Shown here one piece after another: positions 1 to 7,314 of a stretch of 12,266 nucleotides of DNA. The notes beneath the pieces are model-generated. The model was not told the origin of the DNA. It worked only from the letters and a program-made list of their open reading frames with translations, and searched no databases. The translations under genes were made by a program, and so were the position numbers. How positions within the stretch are numbered: position 1 is the stretch's first letter; the number at the start of each line of letters is the position of its first letter. Source of the DNA: Deltaproteobacteria bacterium (lineage in GTDB: Bacteria; Desulfobacterota; Binatia; UBA9968). The DNA is taken from assembly GCA_016183145.1 (NCBI GenBank), contig JACPFE010000662.1, forward strand, positions 1 through 12,266, given 5' to 3'.

Positions 1-1
1 G

Positions 2-892
2 ACGATGCTGACCAGCGCAGTCCGGTTGGCGGTGGAATTGCCCGGCGGCAAGGGGCACGCCGGCCCGCCGTATCCTTTCACCATCGGCGTGAGCCCCGCC
101 TGGTGCAGCGGACTCAACGGCGCCAAGCTCGTGGCGAGCGGCAAGCTCGATCTGGTCTGGCTCAATCCGTCTATCATTCCTTCGATGGCGGTCCGCGGGG
201 TCGGGCCGTTTCAGCGCAAGCACCCGCTGCGCGCCCTGGCGGTTTTTCCGTCGTGGGATCGTTTGGTGATCGCCGTGTCGCCCAAGCTCGGCGTGCGAAC
301 CATGGAAGAGCTGATTAAGAAAAAGCCGGAGATGAAAGTCTCCATCGCGGTCAACGACTGCGTCGACTTAGCGATCAAGTTTTTACTCAAGGCTCACGGC
401 ATCAGTCAAAACACGTTCGTCAGATGGGGCGGCAAGGTCGAGGAAGTCGTCCGGCCGAGTAATCCGCACCGGCGCGAAGGAATCGTTTCCGGCAAACTGG
501 ACATGGTGATCGATGAGGGAATGGATTCCTGGGGCGACGTGGCCGTGCAACATGGGATGATTTTTCTCTCATATTCCGAGGCGGTTCTGCGGAAGCTGGA
601 GAAATATGGGTTTCGAAGGGCGCGCCTAGATCATGGCCGGATCGCCGGCATCGACGAGCCGACGACCGTCGTCGATTTCAGCGGCTGGCCCATCGTCGTG
701 CACAAAAAGTTTCCGGACGATTTGGCTTACCACATCGCGGGAGTTCTGGATAAGATCCGCGAAGAGATTCCCTACGACGCGGCGGCGACTCCATCCATGA
801 GATCGCTTTGCACGAACACCGAGGCGGGCCCGCTGGATTTTCCGCTCCATCCGGGCGCAGAGCGTTATTATCGTGAAAAAGGTTATCTATGA
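2..892 (+). CDS. TAXI-family TRAP transporter solute-binding protein, 5' truncated by the window edge
   Basis: The reading frame is open from base 2. The first ATG (base 5) is probably internal, because no signal peptide is visible and the 295 residues from it begin inside the binding fold. Two things support the TAXI family (periplasmic receptors of TRAP carboxylate transporters). One is a lobe-1 segment around residues 47-55 (KLDLVWLNP), where the family has its 'adlg' strand. The other is the C-terminal PLHPGAERYYREKGYL, which matches the conserved PLHPGAxxYYxExG ending. Residues 80-100 (AVFPSWDRLVIAVSPKLGVR) resemble the hinge strand followed by the 'sv.DL.GK' region. Such receptors hand small organic acids or amino acids to a fused DctQM permease, which is not seen here. 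The ligand cannot be told. Family assignment is fairly sure; whether the gene is intact upstream is unknown. Confidence 0.75.
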   Translation, partial: TMLTSAVRLAVELPGGKGHAGPPYPFTIGVSPAWCSGLNGAKLVASGKLDLVWLNPSIIPSMAVRGVGPFQRKHPLRALAVFPSWDRLVIAVSPKLGVRTMEELIKKKPEMKVSIAVNDCVDLAIKFLLKAHGISQNTFVRWGGKVEEVVRPSNPHRREGIVSGKLDMVIDEGMDSWGDVAVQHGMIFLSYSEAVLRKLEKYGFRRARLDHGRIAGIDEPTTVVDFSGWPIVVHKKFPDDLAYHIAGVLDKIREEIPYDAAATPSMRSLCTNTEAGPLDFPLHPGAERYYREKGYL

Positions 893-914
893 ATCGTGTT
901 CGTGAGCGCGACTG

Positions 915-956
915 AAAAGCAGCGGATTGGCTACTTTTGGGGTTTTTTCCAAAAGT
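915..956. terminator. overlapping hairpins between convergent genes, possible terminator
   Basis: Two mutually exclusive hairpins lie between the convergent TAXI and MFS genes. The first pairs AAAAG/AGC (915-923, one mismatch) with GCT/CTTTT (930-938) and is followed by GGGGTTTTTT, giving a weak intrinsic-terminator layout for the + strand. The second is a perfect 8-bp repeat, ACTTTTGG (933-940) and CCAAAAGT (949-956), with the T-run in its loop. A further 5-bp stem (972-976 with 984-988) overlaps the stop codon of the minus-strand gene. Terminator function is inferred; the stems are short and rather A+T rich. Confidence 0.35.
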
Positions 957-975
957 TGTCTGTCCCGCCGACGCC

Positions 976-2232
976 CTATTTTTGGGCGGATCTAACCGTA
1001 TCCTCCCTTACGAAAAGCAGAAGCAGCATGCCGGCGATATAGGTGCCCGCGGCGATGTAAAAGGCCGGTGTGAATCCGTGGTGCTCCATGACGTAGCCGA
1101 TGATCAATGTCCAGAGGGGACCGGAGATGAAGCCGACGAAGTAGTAAATCGAGAAGGCCGCGTCGGTGAGCTCCGGGCTGGCGAAATCGCCGACCATGGT
1201 TTGGGTCAGCGCTCCGCGCGCCTGAACGAAAGCGCCGTAAAGAATCAAATTGACGTAGAAAAGCCAGGTCAGCCCCGGATGTTGAACCAGCCAAACTGTC
1301 ATGATGGCCGAGATCAGCAGCGTCGCTTGGGTGATCAACACGCGCTTGCCGATTCGGTCGGAAAACCACGCGATGGCGAGTGGGCCGACCAGCCCGGCGC
1401 CTTGCATGACGGTTAAAAGAAAGCCACCCGCGGGCGCGGTGACGCCGAAGCGGTCCATGAAGTAGGGCACCAAGTAAGCCATGTTGACGCCGGTGCCGCG
1501 GCCCGCGGCGCCGACCATCAGGACAAGGGAGGTAAAAAGAATATTGCGGTTTCTGAGACATTGGAGGTAGGCGTTCAAGTTCGCCTTCATTTTTTTCTTG
1601 CCGCCCGCGCTCTCCTCGGCGCCGGTCGAATGGTCGGGGAGCATGAACAACGTGAGTCCCATCACCAGGCTCGGCAAGCCGAAAATTACGAACACGGTGT
1701 GCCAATCCAAGTAAAGCAGCGCGAGGGAGGCAAAGCCGGGGCCGATAAAGGAGCCGAGATTGCCCGCCGAGTGGTGAAAGGTCAAAGCCCAGCCGCGCGC
1801 CTTCGGATAGAAGCGCGACAAGATGCTGGAGCCCAGGGGGTGCTGCGGACTGGAGCCGGCGTCGATCGCCACCCGCGCGACTAACAGTTGCGGGTAGCTG
1901 CGCACGAAGAACTGCGACATGCCGGTGAGGCCGACGATCACGTTGCCGGCGCCGAGTATCGTCGTGCGTTTGAACATGCCGCTGAAAAAGCCGTAGATCA
2001 CCTGCAGGCCCTGGCCCACGAAGCCGGACAAAGCGGAAATGAATCCGAGTTGCAACAAACCAAAGCCGATATCCCTCATCATCACCGGAAAGATGACCGA
2101 GGTGATGCTGTACTGCAGGTGATTTAGTGTGTGGCAAGTGCTGATCACGCTGAGGGCAAGACGCTTTTGCCGGTCGGTGATTTCGGCGGGCTCGACGGCG
2201 AGCGCCGCGGCGGCGGTTGGTTCATCGTTCAT
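976..2232 (-). CDS. MFS permease, 12 TM, resembles fosmidomycin-resistance (Fsr)-like exporters
   Basis: This 418-residue inner-membrane secondary transporter starts at an ATG. It has about 30 polar N-terminal residues, two bundles of six hydrophobic segments, and a charged central loop (about 201-220, with a GKKKMK patch). The inter-TM8/9 loop carries the MFS signature WFSDRIGKR (289-297), the second copy of motif A. The TM2/3 copy (GFFSGMFKR, 81-89) is degenerate and lacks the usual Asp. Residues 131-165 (HPLGSS, then RGWAL and AGNLGSFIGP) resemble the 'HPxGS...RG' stretch of Fsr-type exporters, but this is a by-eye likeness. Substrate and direction are unknown. A strong promoter candidate lies about 50 bp upstream, so the gene is probably monocistronic. 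No clear Shine-Dalgarno sequence precedes the start; an alternative ATG lies two codons downstream. The MFS call is secure and the subfamily is not. Confidence 0.85.
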   Translation of the reverse strand: MNDEPTAAAALAVEPAEITDRQKRLALSVISTCHTLNHLQYSITSVIFPVMMRDIGFGLLQLGFISALSGFVGQGLQVIYGFFSGMFKRTTILGAGNVIVGLTGMSQFFVRSYPQLLVARVAIDAGSSPQHPLGSSILSRFYPKARGWALTFHHSAGNLGSFIGPGFASLALLYLDWHTVFVIFGLPSLVMGLTLFMLPDHSTGAEESAGGKKKMKANLNAYLQCLRNRNILFTSLVLMVGAAGRGTGVNMAYLVPYFMDRFGVTAPAGGFLLTVMQGAGLVGPLAIAWFSDRIGKRVLITQATLLISAIMTVWLVQHPGLTWLFYVNLILYGAFVQARGALTQTMVGDFASPELTDAAFSIYYFVGFISGPLWTLIIGYVMEHHGFTPAFYIAAGTYIAGMLLLLFVREDTVRSAQK

Positions 2233-2280
2233 GACGGTTCAATAGCTTGGAGCAATGGACTTATGGAGTATGGGTCTTGG

Positions 2281-2308
2281 TGTATAGGGTAAAGACGCCG
2301 TCTGTCAA
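2281..2308 (-). promoter_or_regulatory. sigma-70 promoter candidate for the 12-TM MFS gene
   Basis: Read on the minus strand there is a perfect -35 TTGACA (2308-2303), a 16-bp spacer, and a -10 TATACA (2286-2281, 4 of 6 matches). It would give a 5' leader of roughly 40-45 nt before the ATG at 2232. It sits in the 124-bp gap after the preceding minus-strand gene, where a promoter is expected. Confidence 0.6.
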
Positions 2309-2356
2309 ATGATGCATGCCTGCTTTCGGTCTCGCGTCCCCCCTTGGAATTCAAAC

Positions 2357-3988
2357 TCAGTCCTCAGCCCATTCGTTGGTCAGTCCTTTGAGGTCGGCCG
2401 TGGGGGTCGGAGTGGAATTCGCCATGAGCAAGCTACTCGCCACGCCGATGATCATGAGCAGGAATCCGGTGACGAACGCGTACCAGATGGCCTCGCCCAG
2501 TATCGCGATGAGGCGCGGCAATAGCTCCGGCGGAATCTGTAATCGCGTGGTGGGCTCCAGAAGATTTTGCGGATGACCCAGCTTGTCAAGTAATGCCGCT
2601 GAAAGACCGCTGCCCGAAAGCTGGCCAAGGCCGCGCTGCATCTGATTCAACAGCACGGTCCCCATCAAGCTCACGGCAAACGCGCCGCCGACGGTGCGAA
2701 AGAGCATGATCGTGGAAGTCGCCACGCCGATGCGTTGGGGCGACACGGAATTCTGCACCGCCACCAGCGTGGTGAGATTCGCCATGCCCATGCCCGTGCC
2801 GATCAGCGTTCCGCTCACGGCGACCCAGAACACGCTCAGTTCGGACTTGAAGACGACGAACAGACTATATCCTACCGCCAGTAACGCCATGCCCGCCGCG
2901 GCCACCGCGCGATAGCCGACGTGATTAAGCGCTTGGCCAGCGATCAGGCTGCCAACGGTCCATGCCACGCTCAGGAACAAGAGCACCATGCCTGCGCGCG
3001 ACGCCGTGAGTCCGGTCACGCCCTGCAAGTAGAGCGGCAGATAGCTGATGGCGCCAAACACTCCCATGGCCGCCAGCGTGGCGACGGTCGCGGAGGTCTT
3101 AAAAAGGCTCAGGCGAAATAGATCCAGCGGTATGATCGGCTCAGCGGCACGGCGCTCGATAAAATAGAAAACCGCCAGAAAGACACTCGCCAGCGCGATC
3201 ATCCCGGCGAGTTCGGCGTTGAGCGGCTGTCGGGAATGAGCGCTACGGGACAGCGCGTAAAAAAGAATCATCAACGCCGACAACAACGTAAAGGTTCCGG
3301 CGAAATCGAGTTTGTGCGCGCGCCATTCCTGCCCCGTTTCCTTAAGCCCGGCGACGATCAAAGCGATGGCGACAGCGGTAATCGGCAAATTGACGAAAAA
3401 CGCCCAGCGCCAGTTCCAGTGCTCGACGATAAGCCCCCCGGCCAGTGGCCCGAGAATCGCCGCGACGCCCCAGATGCCACTGATGATGCCCTGCATCTTG
3501 GCGCGCTCTTGCGGCGGGAAGAGCACGCCGACAACGATGAAAGACAGCGCGTAAATAGCGCCGCCACCCAGCCCTTGAACCGCGCGAAAGAGAATGAGCG
3601 CTTCCATGCTCTGCGCCGCGCCGCACAAGGTTGAGCCGATGACGAAAATGCCGATACCGACAAGCATCAGGCGCCGCCGGCTGAAAAGGTCCGCCAGCTT
3701 GCCGAAAATCGGCGTAGTGAGCGCCGAGGTGAGCATGTAAATCGAGAAGACCCAGCTATAGAGTTCAAGCCCGCCGAGCTTGGCGACGATGGTCGGCATT
3801 GCCGTGCTGACGATGGTGGCGTCGATGGCAAAAAGAAAAATCACCAGCATAACGCCGAGCGTGGCGAAGTTTCGCTTGCGCCTTGCCAGTAGTGTGGAAG
3901 TTTCGGGTGGGTTCACGTCGGAGAGCGGGTAAGCGATTAGGTTTGGTAACTTTATCAGTTGGACTACTTTGCGCCGAGAGTCAAGCAA
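2357..3988 (-). CDS. DHA2-family (EmrB/QacA-like) MFS drug exporter, 14 TM
   Basis: This is a 543-residue proton-coupled multidrug efflux permease of the inner membrane. TM1 has FAIDATIVSTAMPTI (53-67), the D1 signature with the embedded Asp56. Motif A is GKLADLFSRRR (96-106). RAVQGLGGG (135-143) is motif B, and WGVAAILGPLAGG (173-185) is the antiporter motif C. WNWRWAFFVNLPI (191-203) is the DHA2 hallmark. Length fits the 14-TM family. No EmrA-type membrane-fusion partner or outer-membrane channel gene is adjacent, so it probably exports to the periplasm alone. The longest frame begins with TTG (3988) behind a weak TAGG; a GTG at 3916 would shorten it by 24 residues without touching TM1. It is divergent from the creatininase-family gene and shares an 81-bp intergenic region with it. 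No TetR/MarR regulator is nearby. The exported compound is unknown. Confidence 0.9.
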   Translation of the reverse strand: MLDSRRKVVQLIKLPNLIAYPLSDVNPPETSTLLARRKRNFATLGVMLVIFLFAIDATIVSTAMPTIVAKLGGLELYSWVFSIYMLTSALTTPIFGKLADLFSRRRLMLVGIGIFVIGSTLCGAAQSMEALILFRAVQGLGGGAIYALSFIVVGVLFPPQERAKMQGIISGIWGVAAILGPLAGGLIVEHWNWRWAFFVNLPITAVAIALIVAGLKETGQEWRAHKLDFAGTFTLLSALMILFYALSRSAHSRQPLNAELAGMIALASVFLAVFYFIERRAAEPIIPLDLFRLSLFKTSATVATLAAMGVFGAISYLPLYLQGVTGLTASRAGMVLLFLSVAWTVGSLIAGQALNHVGYRAVAAAGMALLAVGYSLFVVFKSELSVFWVAVSGTLIGTGMGMANLTTLVAVQNSVSPQRIGVATSTIMLFRTVGGAFAVSLMGTVLLNQMQRGLGQLSGSGLSAALLDKLGHPQNLLEPTTRLQIPPELLPRLIAILGEAIWYAFVTGFLLMIIGVASSLLMANSTPTPTADLKGLTNEWAED

Positions 3989-4010
3989 AGCCTAAAAAAC
4001 GCGCGGCGTG

Positions 4011-4038
4011 TTGACATAAGACTCATAGGACATATAAG
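4011..4038 (+). promoter_or_regulatory. strong sigma-70 promoter candidate for the creatininase-family gene
   Basis: There is a perfect -35 TTGACA (4011-4016), a 16-bp spacer and a -10 TATAAG (4033-4038, 5 of 6). The expected transcript start is near 4045, giving a leader of about 25 nt with GAGGTGA (4060-4066) as ribosome binding site. An imperfect direct repeat, GACATAAGA (4013-4021) and GACATATAAGA (4029-4039), spans both boxes and could be an operator, though it may be a by-product of the promoter sequence. Confidence 0.7.
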
Positions 4039-4069
4039 AGGAATTTTCAGAGTAACGACGAGGTGAGTG

Positions 4070-4864
4070 ATGTTTGAGCTTGCCAAAATACCGTTTCCGG
4101 AAGTCGCTCGTATTGTCCAGTCCGGCAAGGCGTTGGTGATCCTGCCCGTAGGCGTCGTCGAAGAGCACGGCGCGCATTTGCCGTTGGGTTTAGATTCCTT
4201 CGCCGCTGAAGTATATGCGGAGGTGGCGGCGGCGCATCTCGAAGAAGCGGGTTATGAAGTCGTCATTGCGCCGACCGTTTCCTACGGCGTAGCCCGGGCG
4301 GCGATCGATTTCCCCGGCACGCTCTCGCTGCAGCCCGAAACACTGAAATCGTTGATCGTAGAGATCGGTCGTTCACTGGCACGGCACGGACTCGATCGGT
4401 TGGTTATCCTCAATGGCCATCGCGATCTGAGCCACATGAAGGCGTTGGAAGAGGCGCGGGACGTGCTTGTCGAGGAAAAAACCGCTCAGGTTCTCTGCGT
4501 CGGCTTCACCAGCGATGCGGAGGTGACGGCGGCGTGTTATCGGGAGGGCGTGCGGGAACTCTCCCAAAGCGTGCGGCCCGAGCGCGAGGGGCATGGCGGA
4601 GAGTGGGAGACGTCGTTGGCGCTGCACGCATTCCCTGAATCGGTGAACAAAGAAATTATCGGACGGCTCGATCCCAACTTCGATTACGATGTTGAAGCCT
4701 TTCGGAACGAGACCAAAGATTACGGGAGCCTCAGCGGCGGACGCGGCTATTTCGGCTCACCCCAATCGGGCAGCGCGGAAACGGGGCGAAAGATCGTTGC
4801 GATCCGCGGGCGCAACATCGCGCGGGTGATCTTGAAAGCGTTGGGAGCTGCGCCCTCTTCTTGA
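4070..4864 (+). CDS. creatininase-family metal-dependent amidohydrolase
   Basis: This 264-residue cytoplasmic enzyme has the creatininase fold (dinuclear metal hydrolases of cyclic amides and related C-N bonds: creatinine, FAPy formamides, mycofactocin precursor). Signatures are LPVGVVEEHGAHLPLGLD (25-42), whose E31, H33 and D42 align with the metal ligands of creatininase; FPGTLSL (81-87); NGH (115-117); and HGGEWETS (175-182), the usual HxGxxETS. After NGH the usual GGN is replaced by RDLS, placing Asp119 where classical creatininase (NGHYEN) has the metal ligand Glu. ATG 4070 is preferred over GTG 4067, because GAGGTGA (4060-4066) spaces properly to the ATG and is too close to the GTG. It is alone behind its own promoter and divergent from an efflux pump. 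The substrate cannot be told from sequence; true creatinine hydrolysis is not assumed. Confidence 0.88.
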   Translation: MFELAKIPFPEVARIVQSGKALVILPVGVVEEHGAHLPLGLDSFAAEVYAEVAAAHLEEAGYEVVIAPTVSYGVARAAIDFPGTLSLQPETLKSLIVEIGRSLARHGLDRLVILNGHRDLSHMKALEEARDVLVEEKTAQVLCVGFTSDAEVTAACYREGVRELSQSVRPEREGHGGEWETSLALHAFPESVNKEIIGRLDPNFDYDVEAFRNETKDYGSLSGGRGYFGSPQSGSAETGRKIVAIRGRNIARVILKALGAAPSS

Positions 4865-4870
4865 GAGGTT

Positions 4871-4905
4871 GATAGACGGGTATCGCTTCGCTCAACCCAT
4901 CCTAC
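4871..4905. repeat. short intergenic palindrome-like element (first of two)
   Basis: Its core is GGGT (4878-4881), then ATCGCTTCGCTCA, then ACCC (4895-4898), with flanks ending in ATCCTAC. On the minus strand it reads GTAGGATGGGTTGAGCG followed by AAGCGATACCC. From memory, sequences of the GTAGG(A/G)TGGGTT-AGCG-AAGCG-ACCC kind recur between genes in many proteobacterial and environmental genomes, so this is probably a dispersed REP-like element. Only one copy is seen in this window, so the repeat nature rests on recall and was not searched. It lies between two convergent genes. Confidence 0.45.
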
Positions 4906-4910
4906 ATCTC

Positions 4911-4936
4911 TGTCATTTCGACCGAAGGGAGAAATC
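4911..4936. repeat. short intergenic palindrome-like element (second of two)
   Basis: The element is ATTTC (4915-4919), an 11-base centre and GAAAT (4931-4935). Within the centre CC (4922-4923) can pair with GG (4927-4928) around a GAA triloop. GA on each side faces GA, the arrangement of tandem sheared G-A pairs. The string GTCATTTCGACCGAAGGGAG is familiar as a short dispersed intergenic repeat in several phyla, from memory. It sits 5 bp from the first element, between the creatininase and EamA stop codons, where it could also serve as a transcript end. Only one copy is seen here. Confidence 0.45.
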
Positions 4937-4953
4937 TGCGCTTCGGCTGATGC

Positions 4954-5817
4954 CTACTTCACGAGCGAGATCGCGATCACGCCGGCGACCACGCAGACCG
5001 TGCCGATAACACTGGCCAAGTTGATCCGTTCCACCTCGCGCAGGAAGATCGCGCTTAAGATGGCGGTCCAGATCGGCGTGGTCGAGGCGATGGGCGAAAC
5101 GATCACGACGGGGCCGAGTGAGAACGCGAACAGCATCAGTAGGACCGCAGCCGTTTCAAAGACGCCGGAGATCAGAAACGGCCAAAAGGCCCTGCGGTCC
5201 CAAACCAATTTTTCGCCACACACCGGCAGGGCATAGTACATGGCGAAGGAGAGGAGAGAGACAGGACCGACGATGGCGGTAAAGAACAGCGGCTCATGGG
5301 ATTGCACCATCGCATAACGGCGCAACGGGTGAACGCCCGCAGTGATCAGGGCCGTTGCGATCGGATAGAGCAGGTAAGTCCAGCGGAAAGAAGTTAAGTG
5401 TTGGTCGATGCGCCAGGAAGTGAAAACGATCCCGATGACCACTAAAAGGGTCCCGTTTATACCCAGGGGGGTGATCGGCTCACCCAAGATCAGAATGCCT
5501 ATCAACACCGCCGGCAGGGGAAATGTATTGCGCAGCGTGACGGCGCGCGACGTGCCGATCTTGCGAATGCCCGTGTAGTGGCAGTGGCGCATGATCGGTT
5601 GGACAATGCCCGTGACCACGATGGCTACCAGGGCGGTGACGGCGACCTCTGGAATGCCGACGGTTAAAGCGACGGCGATCCATAGAGCGACGGTGTGGAT
5701 GACCAGAGACACTAAGGTCGCTGTGAGCGGCGTAGAGTACTCCATTCCGCGGCGCACAGAAATATTCGCGAAGGCAAAGGAAACGGCCGTGAGCCAGGCG
5801 AAGAGTTGAGGGGACAT
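4954..5817 (-). CDS. EamA/DMT-superfamily permease, 10 TM
   Basis: This is a 287-residue inner-membrane protein with two tandem EamA repeats of about five hydrophobic helices each. The repeat signature appears twice. LPAVLIGILILGEPITPLG (101-119) is followed by GTLLVVIGIVF. TPIWTAILSAIFLREVERIN (247-266) is followed by GTVCVVAGVIAI. Both have the Pro at the helix start and the Glu before the last helix typical of drug/metabolite transporters. Family members export amino acids or metabolites, or import nucleotide-like compounds; no substrate can be inferred here. It starts at ATG 5817 without a clear Shine-Dalgarno sequence and is divergent from the VOC gene. About 140 bp lie between them, with no promoter I can call for either gene. 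Confidence 0.88.
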   Translation of the reverse strand: MSPQLFAWLTAVSFAFANISVRRGMEYSTPLTATLVSLVIHTVALWIAVALTVGIPEVAVTALVAIVVTGIVQPIMRHCHYTGIRKIGTSRAVTLRNTFPLPAVLIGILILGEPITPLGINGTLLVVIGIVFTSWRIDQHLTSFRWTYLLYPIATALITAGVHPLRRYAMVQSHEPLFFTAIVGPVSLLSFAMYYALPVCGEKLVWDRRAFWPFLISGVFETAAVLLMLFAFSLGPVVIVSPIASTTPIWTAILSAIFLREVERINLASVIGTVCVVAGVIAISLVK

Positions 5818-5958
5818 TGCCGAGTGCCGTGAATGGAGGTTCGGCCAACGTACAACAATTTACGCGTCGGCAAAAGGGATCGCCATGGGCGCTTGTATTT
5901 GCCTCTCAGGGAAGGATAAGAAGAGACTCGGTGATTCTATCAATTCAAGGAGGATCCT

Positions 5959-6327
5959 ATGGCTTTCAAAATCAACCATCTTCATCTCAAGACGCCGAAT
6001 CCTCAGAAAACCGTTGATTTCTATGTCGAGTACACCGGCGCGAAGGTTGTCAAGGAGAACACCAGGCCCGATGGCAGCAAGAACTTTCGTCTCGATCTGC
6101 ACGGCGTCGAGCTGAACGTGACTGAGTTTCTGCAGGAACAGAAATTGGGCCAGTTCTACGGCCTTGAACATGTCGCCATCGATACCGACAACTTTGCCGG
6201 CGAGGTCGCCAAGATCAAAGCGGCGGGGATCAAGATTCTCGAAGAGCGGGTGCTGCCCGACGGGCGGAAGGTTTGTTTCTTCGAAGGGCCGGAAGGCGTT
6301 CGCCTGGAGTTCTTGGAAATGCGTTGA
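5959..6327 (+). CDS. VOC (glyoxalase/bleomycin-resistance/dioxygenase fold) protein
   Basis: This 122-residue protein has two beta-alpha-beta-beta-beta modules, the length of a single-domain VOC enzyme. Module 1 starts INHLHLKTPN (5-14) with H7 in the usual metal-ligand position, and ends in HGVELNVTE (48-56). Module 2 starts LEHVAIDTDN (69-78) with H71 and ends GVRLEFLEM (113-121) with E118. H7, H71, E118 and an acidic residue at 51 or 56 could form the standard metal site, so the protein is probably an active metalloenzyme (isomerase, lyase, dioxygenase or thiol-transferase) and not just a binding protein. The start is firm: AAGGAGG (5947-5953) lies five bases before the ATG. It converges with the binding-protein operon, with only 9 bp between stop codons. 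The substrate is unknown. Confidence 0.85.
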   Translation: MAFKINHLHLKTPNPQKTVDFYVEYTGAKVVKENTRPDGSKNFRLDLHGVELNVTEFLQEQKLGQFYGLEHVAIDTDNFAGEVAKIKAAGIKILEERVLPDGRKVCFFEGPEGVRLEFLEMR

Positions 6328-6336
6328 GCGCGGGAC

Positions 6337-7314
6337 TCACGGATTCTTGAGCGCCCGTTCCAGCGGGCCGTTCTCCCGGAACGGTTCGGGCCAGTTGAGG
6401 TATTCTTTGAACTCCGGGCGCATTCGGATCAAGTCGTTGATGACGTTTTCGATCCCCTTATCCGGTACGAAGGGCGCGGGCTTGAAAAGGCGCGCGTAAG
6501 CTTGGACTGTTCTCTTGGCGATTGCCAGGTCTTTCTCGCGCATCCATTTGGCGAAGGATTTTTCCGCGAAGCGGTGATCTCTCTTGATCAGATGAATTCC
6601 CGCCACATAGGCTCGCAAAAAATCTTCCGTGGTTTTTGGCTCCGCTCTAATAAATGCCCGGCTGCTGGTCACGCAAGACGATGGGTAAACCAGGTCGGTG
6701 GTGCTGAGATCGACGAGTACGGGCCAGCCGCGCTGCAAGAAAGGAAGCGCGTAGCGGGTGGTGAGGGCGGCGGCGGCAATGCGCCCCACGTCCAAGGCGG
6801 CGACCATTTCCGGCCCGGCGCCGAGCTGCAAAATCGTCATGTCCTTGTCGGGATTCAGCCCCACATGTTTCAGCGCTGCTCTCAGATAGAAGTGCGTCGT
6901 CGAGCCGTAGCGGGTTACGGCGCTGGCTTGGCCTTTGAGTTCGGCGGCGGATTTGATCTCGGGGCGCGTGATCAGATAGACGGGATCGGCATCGATGGGA
7001 CAGGCGAGTAGGGCGACGTCTCCGCCCGCCGCGCGCGCGGCAACCACCGACTCGGCGCCGACGCCGGAGAACGGCAGGTCGCCGGTGATGATGGCCAGCG
7101 TGATCAACGACCCGCCGCGAACCTGCACGGGCTCGACGTTAAAACGGTACTTGTCGAAGTAGCCAGCGTCCTTGGCGACCCAGATGGGCAAATTGGAAGG
7201 GGAGGCCGTGGTGCCGTACATGATGCGGCGAGGTTCTTGGCCGTCCGCCGGTTGGCGGGGCACGACGGCAACCCAAAGGACGGCAATAAAAACTATGGCT
7301 TGAGCGCGCATCAT
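6337..7314 (-). CDS. NMT1/SsuA-like periplasmic substrate-binding protein (second tandem copy)
   Basis: This 325-residue secreted binding protein of the NMT1/THI5-like, SsuA/TauA type is the ABC-importer receptor class for sulfonates, nitrate/bicarbonate, pyrimidine precursors and similar compounds. It has an N-terminal signal (hydrophobic 5-18) with likely cleavage near Gly25. The fold starts RRIMYGTTASPSNLPIWVAK (29-48). The family's 'aGYF.k.gl.Ve' strand-helix appears as DAGYFDKYRFNVEP. By eye it is about two thirds identical, without gaps, to the gene just upstream, so the pair arose by tandem duplication. Both keep two cysteines in the same places (LLACP and PSSCV), a possible disulfide. 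Its ATG overlaps the upstream TGA in an ATGA, implying translational coupling. No permease or ATPase genes adjoin. The ligand is unknown. Confidence 0.87.
   Translation of the reverse strand: MMRAQAIVFIAVLWVAVVPRQPADGQEPRRIMYGTTASPSNLPIWVAKDAGYFDKYRFNVEPVQVRGGSLITLAIITGDLPFSGVGAESVVAARAAGGDVALLACPIDADPVYLITRPEIKSAAELKGQASAVTRYGSTTHFYLRAALKHVGLNPDKDMTILQLGAGPEMVAALDVGRIAAAALTTRYALPFLQRGWPVLVDLSTTDLVYPSSCVTSSRAFIRAEPKTTEDFLRAYVAGIHLIKRDHRFAEKSFAKWMREKDLAIAKRTVQAYARLFKPAPFVPDKGIENVINDLIRMRPEFKEYLNWPEPFRENGPLERALKNP

Noticed and set aside
3236..3634. Plus-strand open frames opposite the DHA2 exporter and other opposite-strand frames
   Set aside because: They are polar, Arg/Gln-rich translations typical of the antisense of high-G+C coding DNA and lie fully within well-supported genes.
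6300..6370. Bidirectional terminator between the VOC and binding-protein genes
   Set aside because: The stop codons are only 9 bp apart and the inverted repeats nearby are only about 4 bp long with no T-run.
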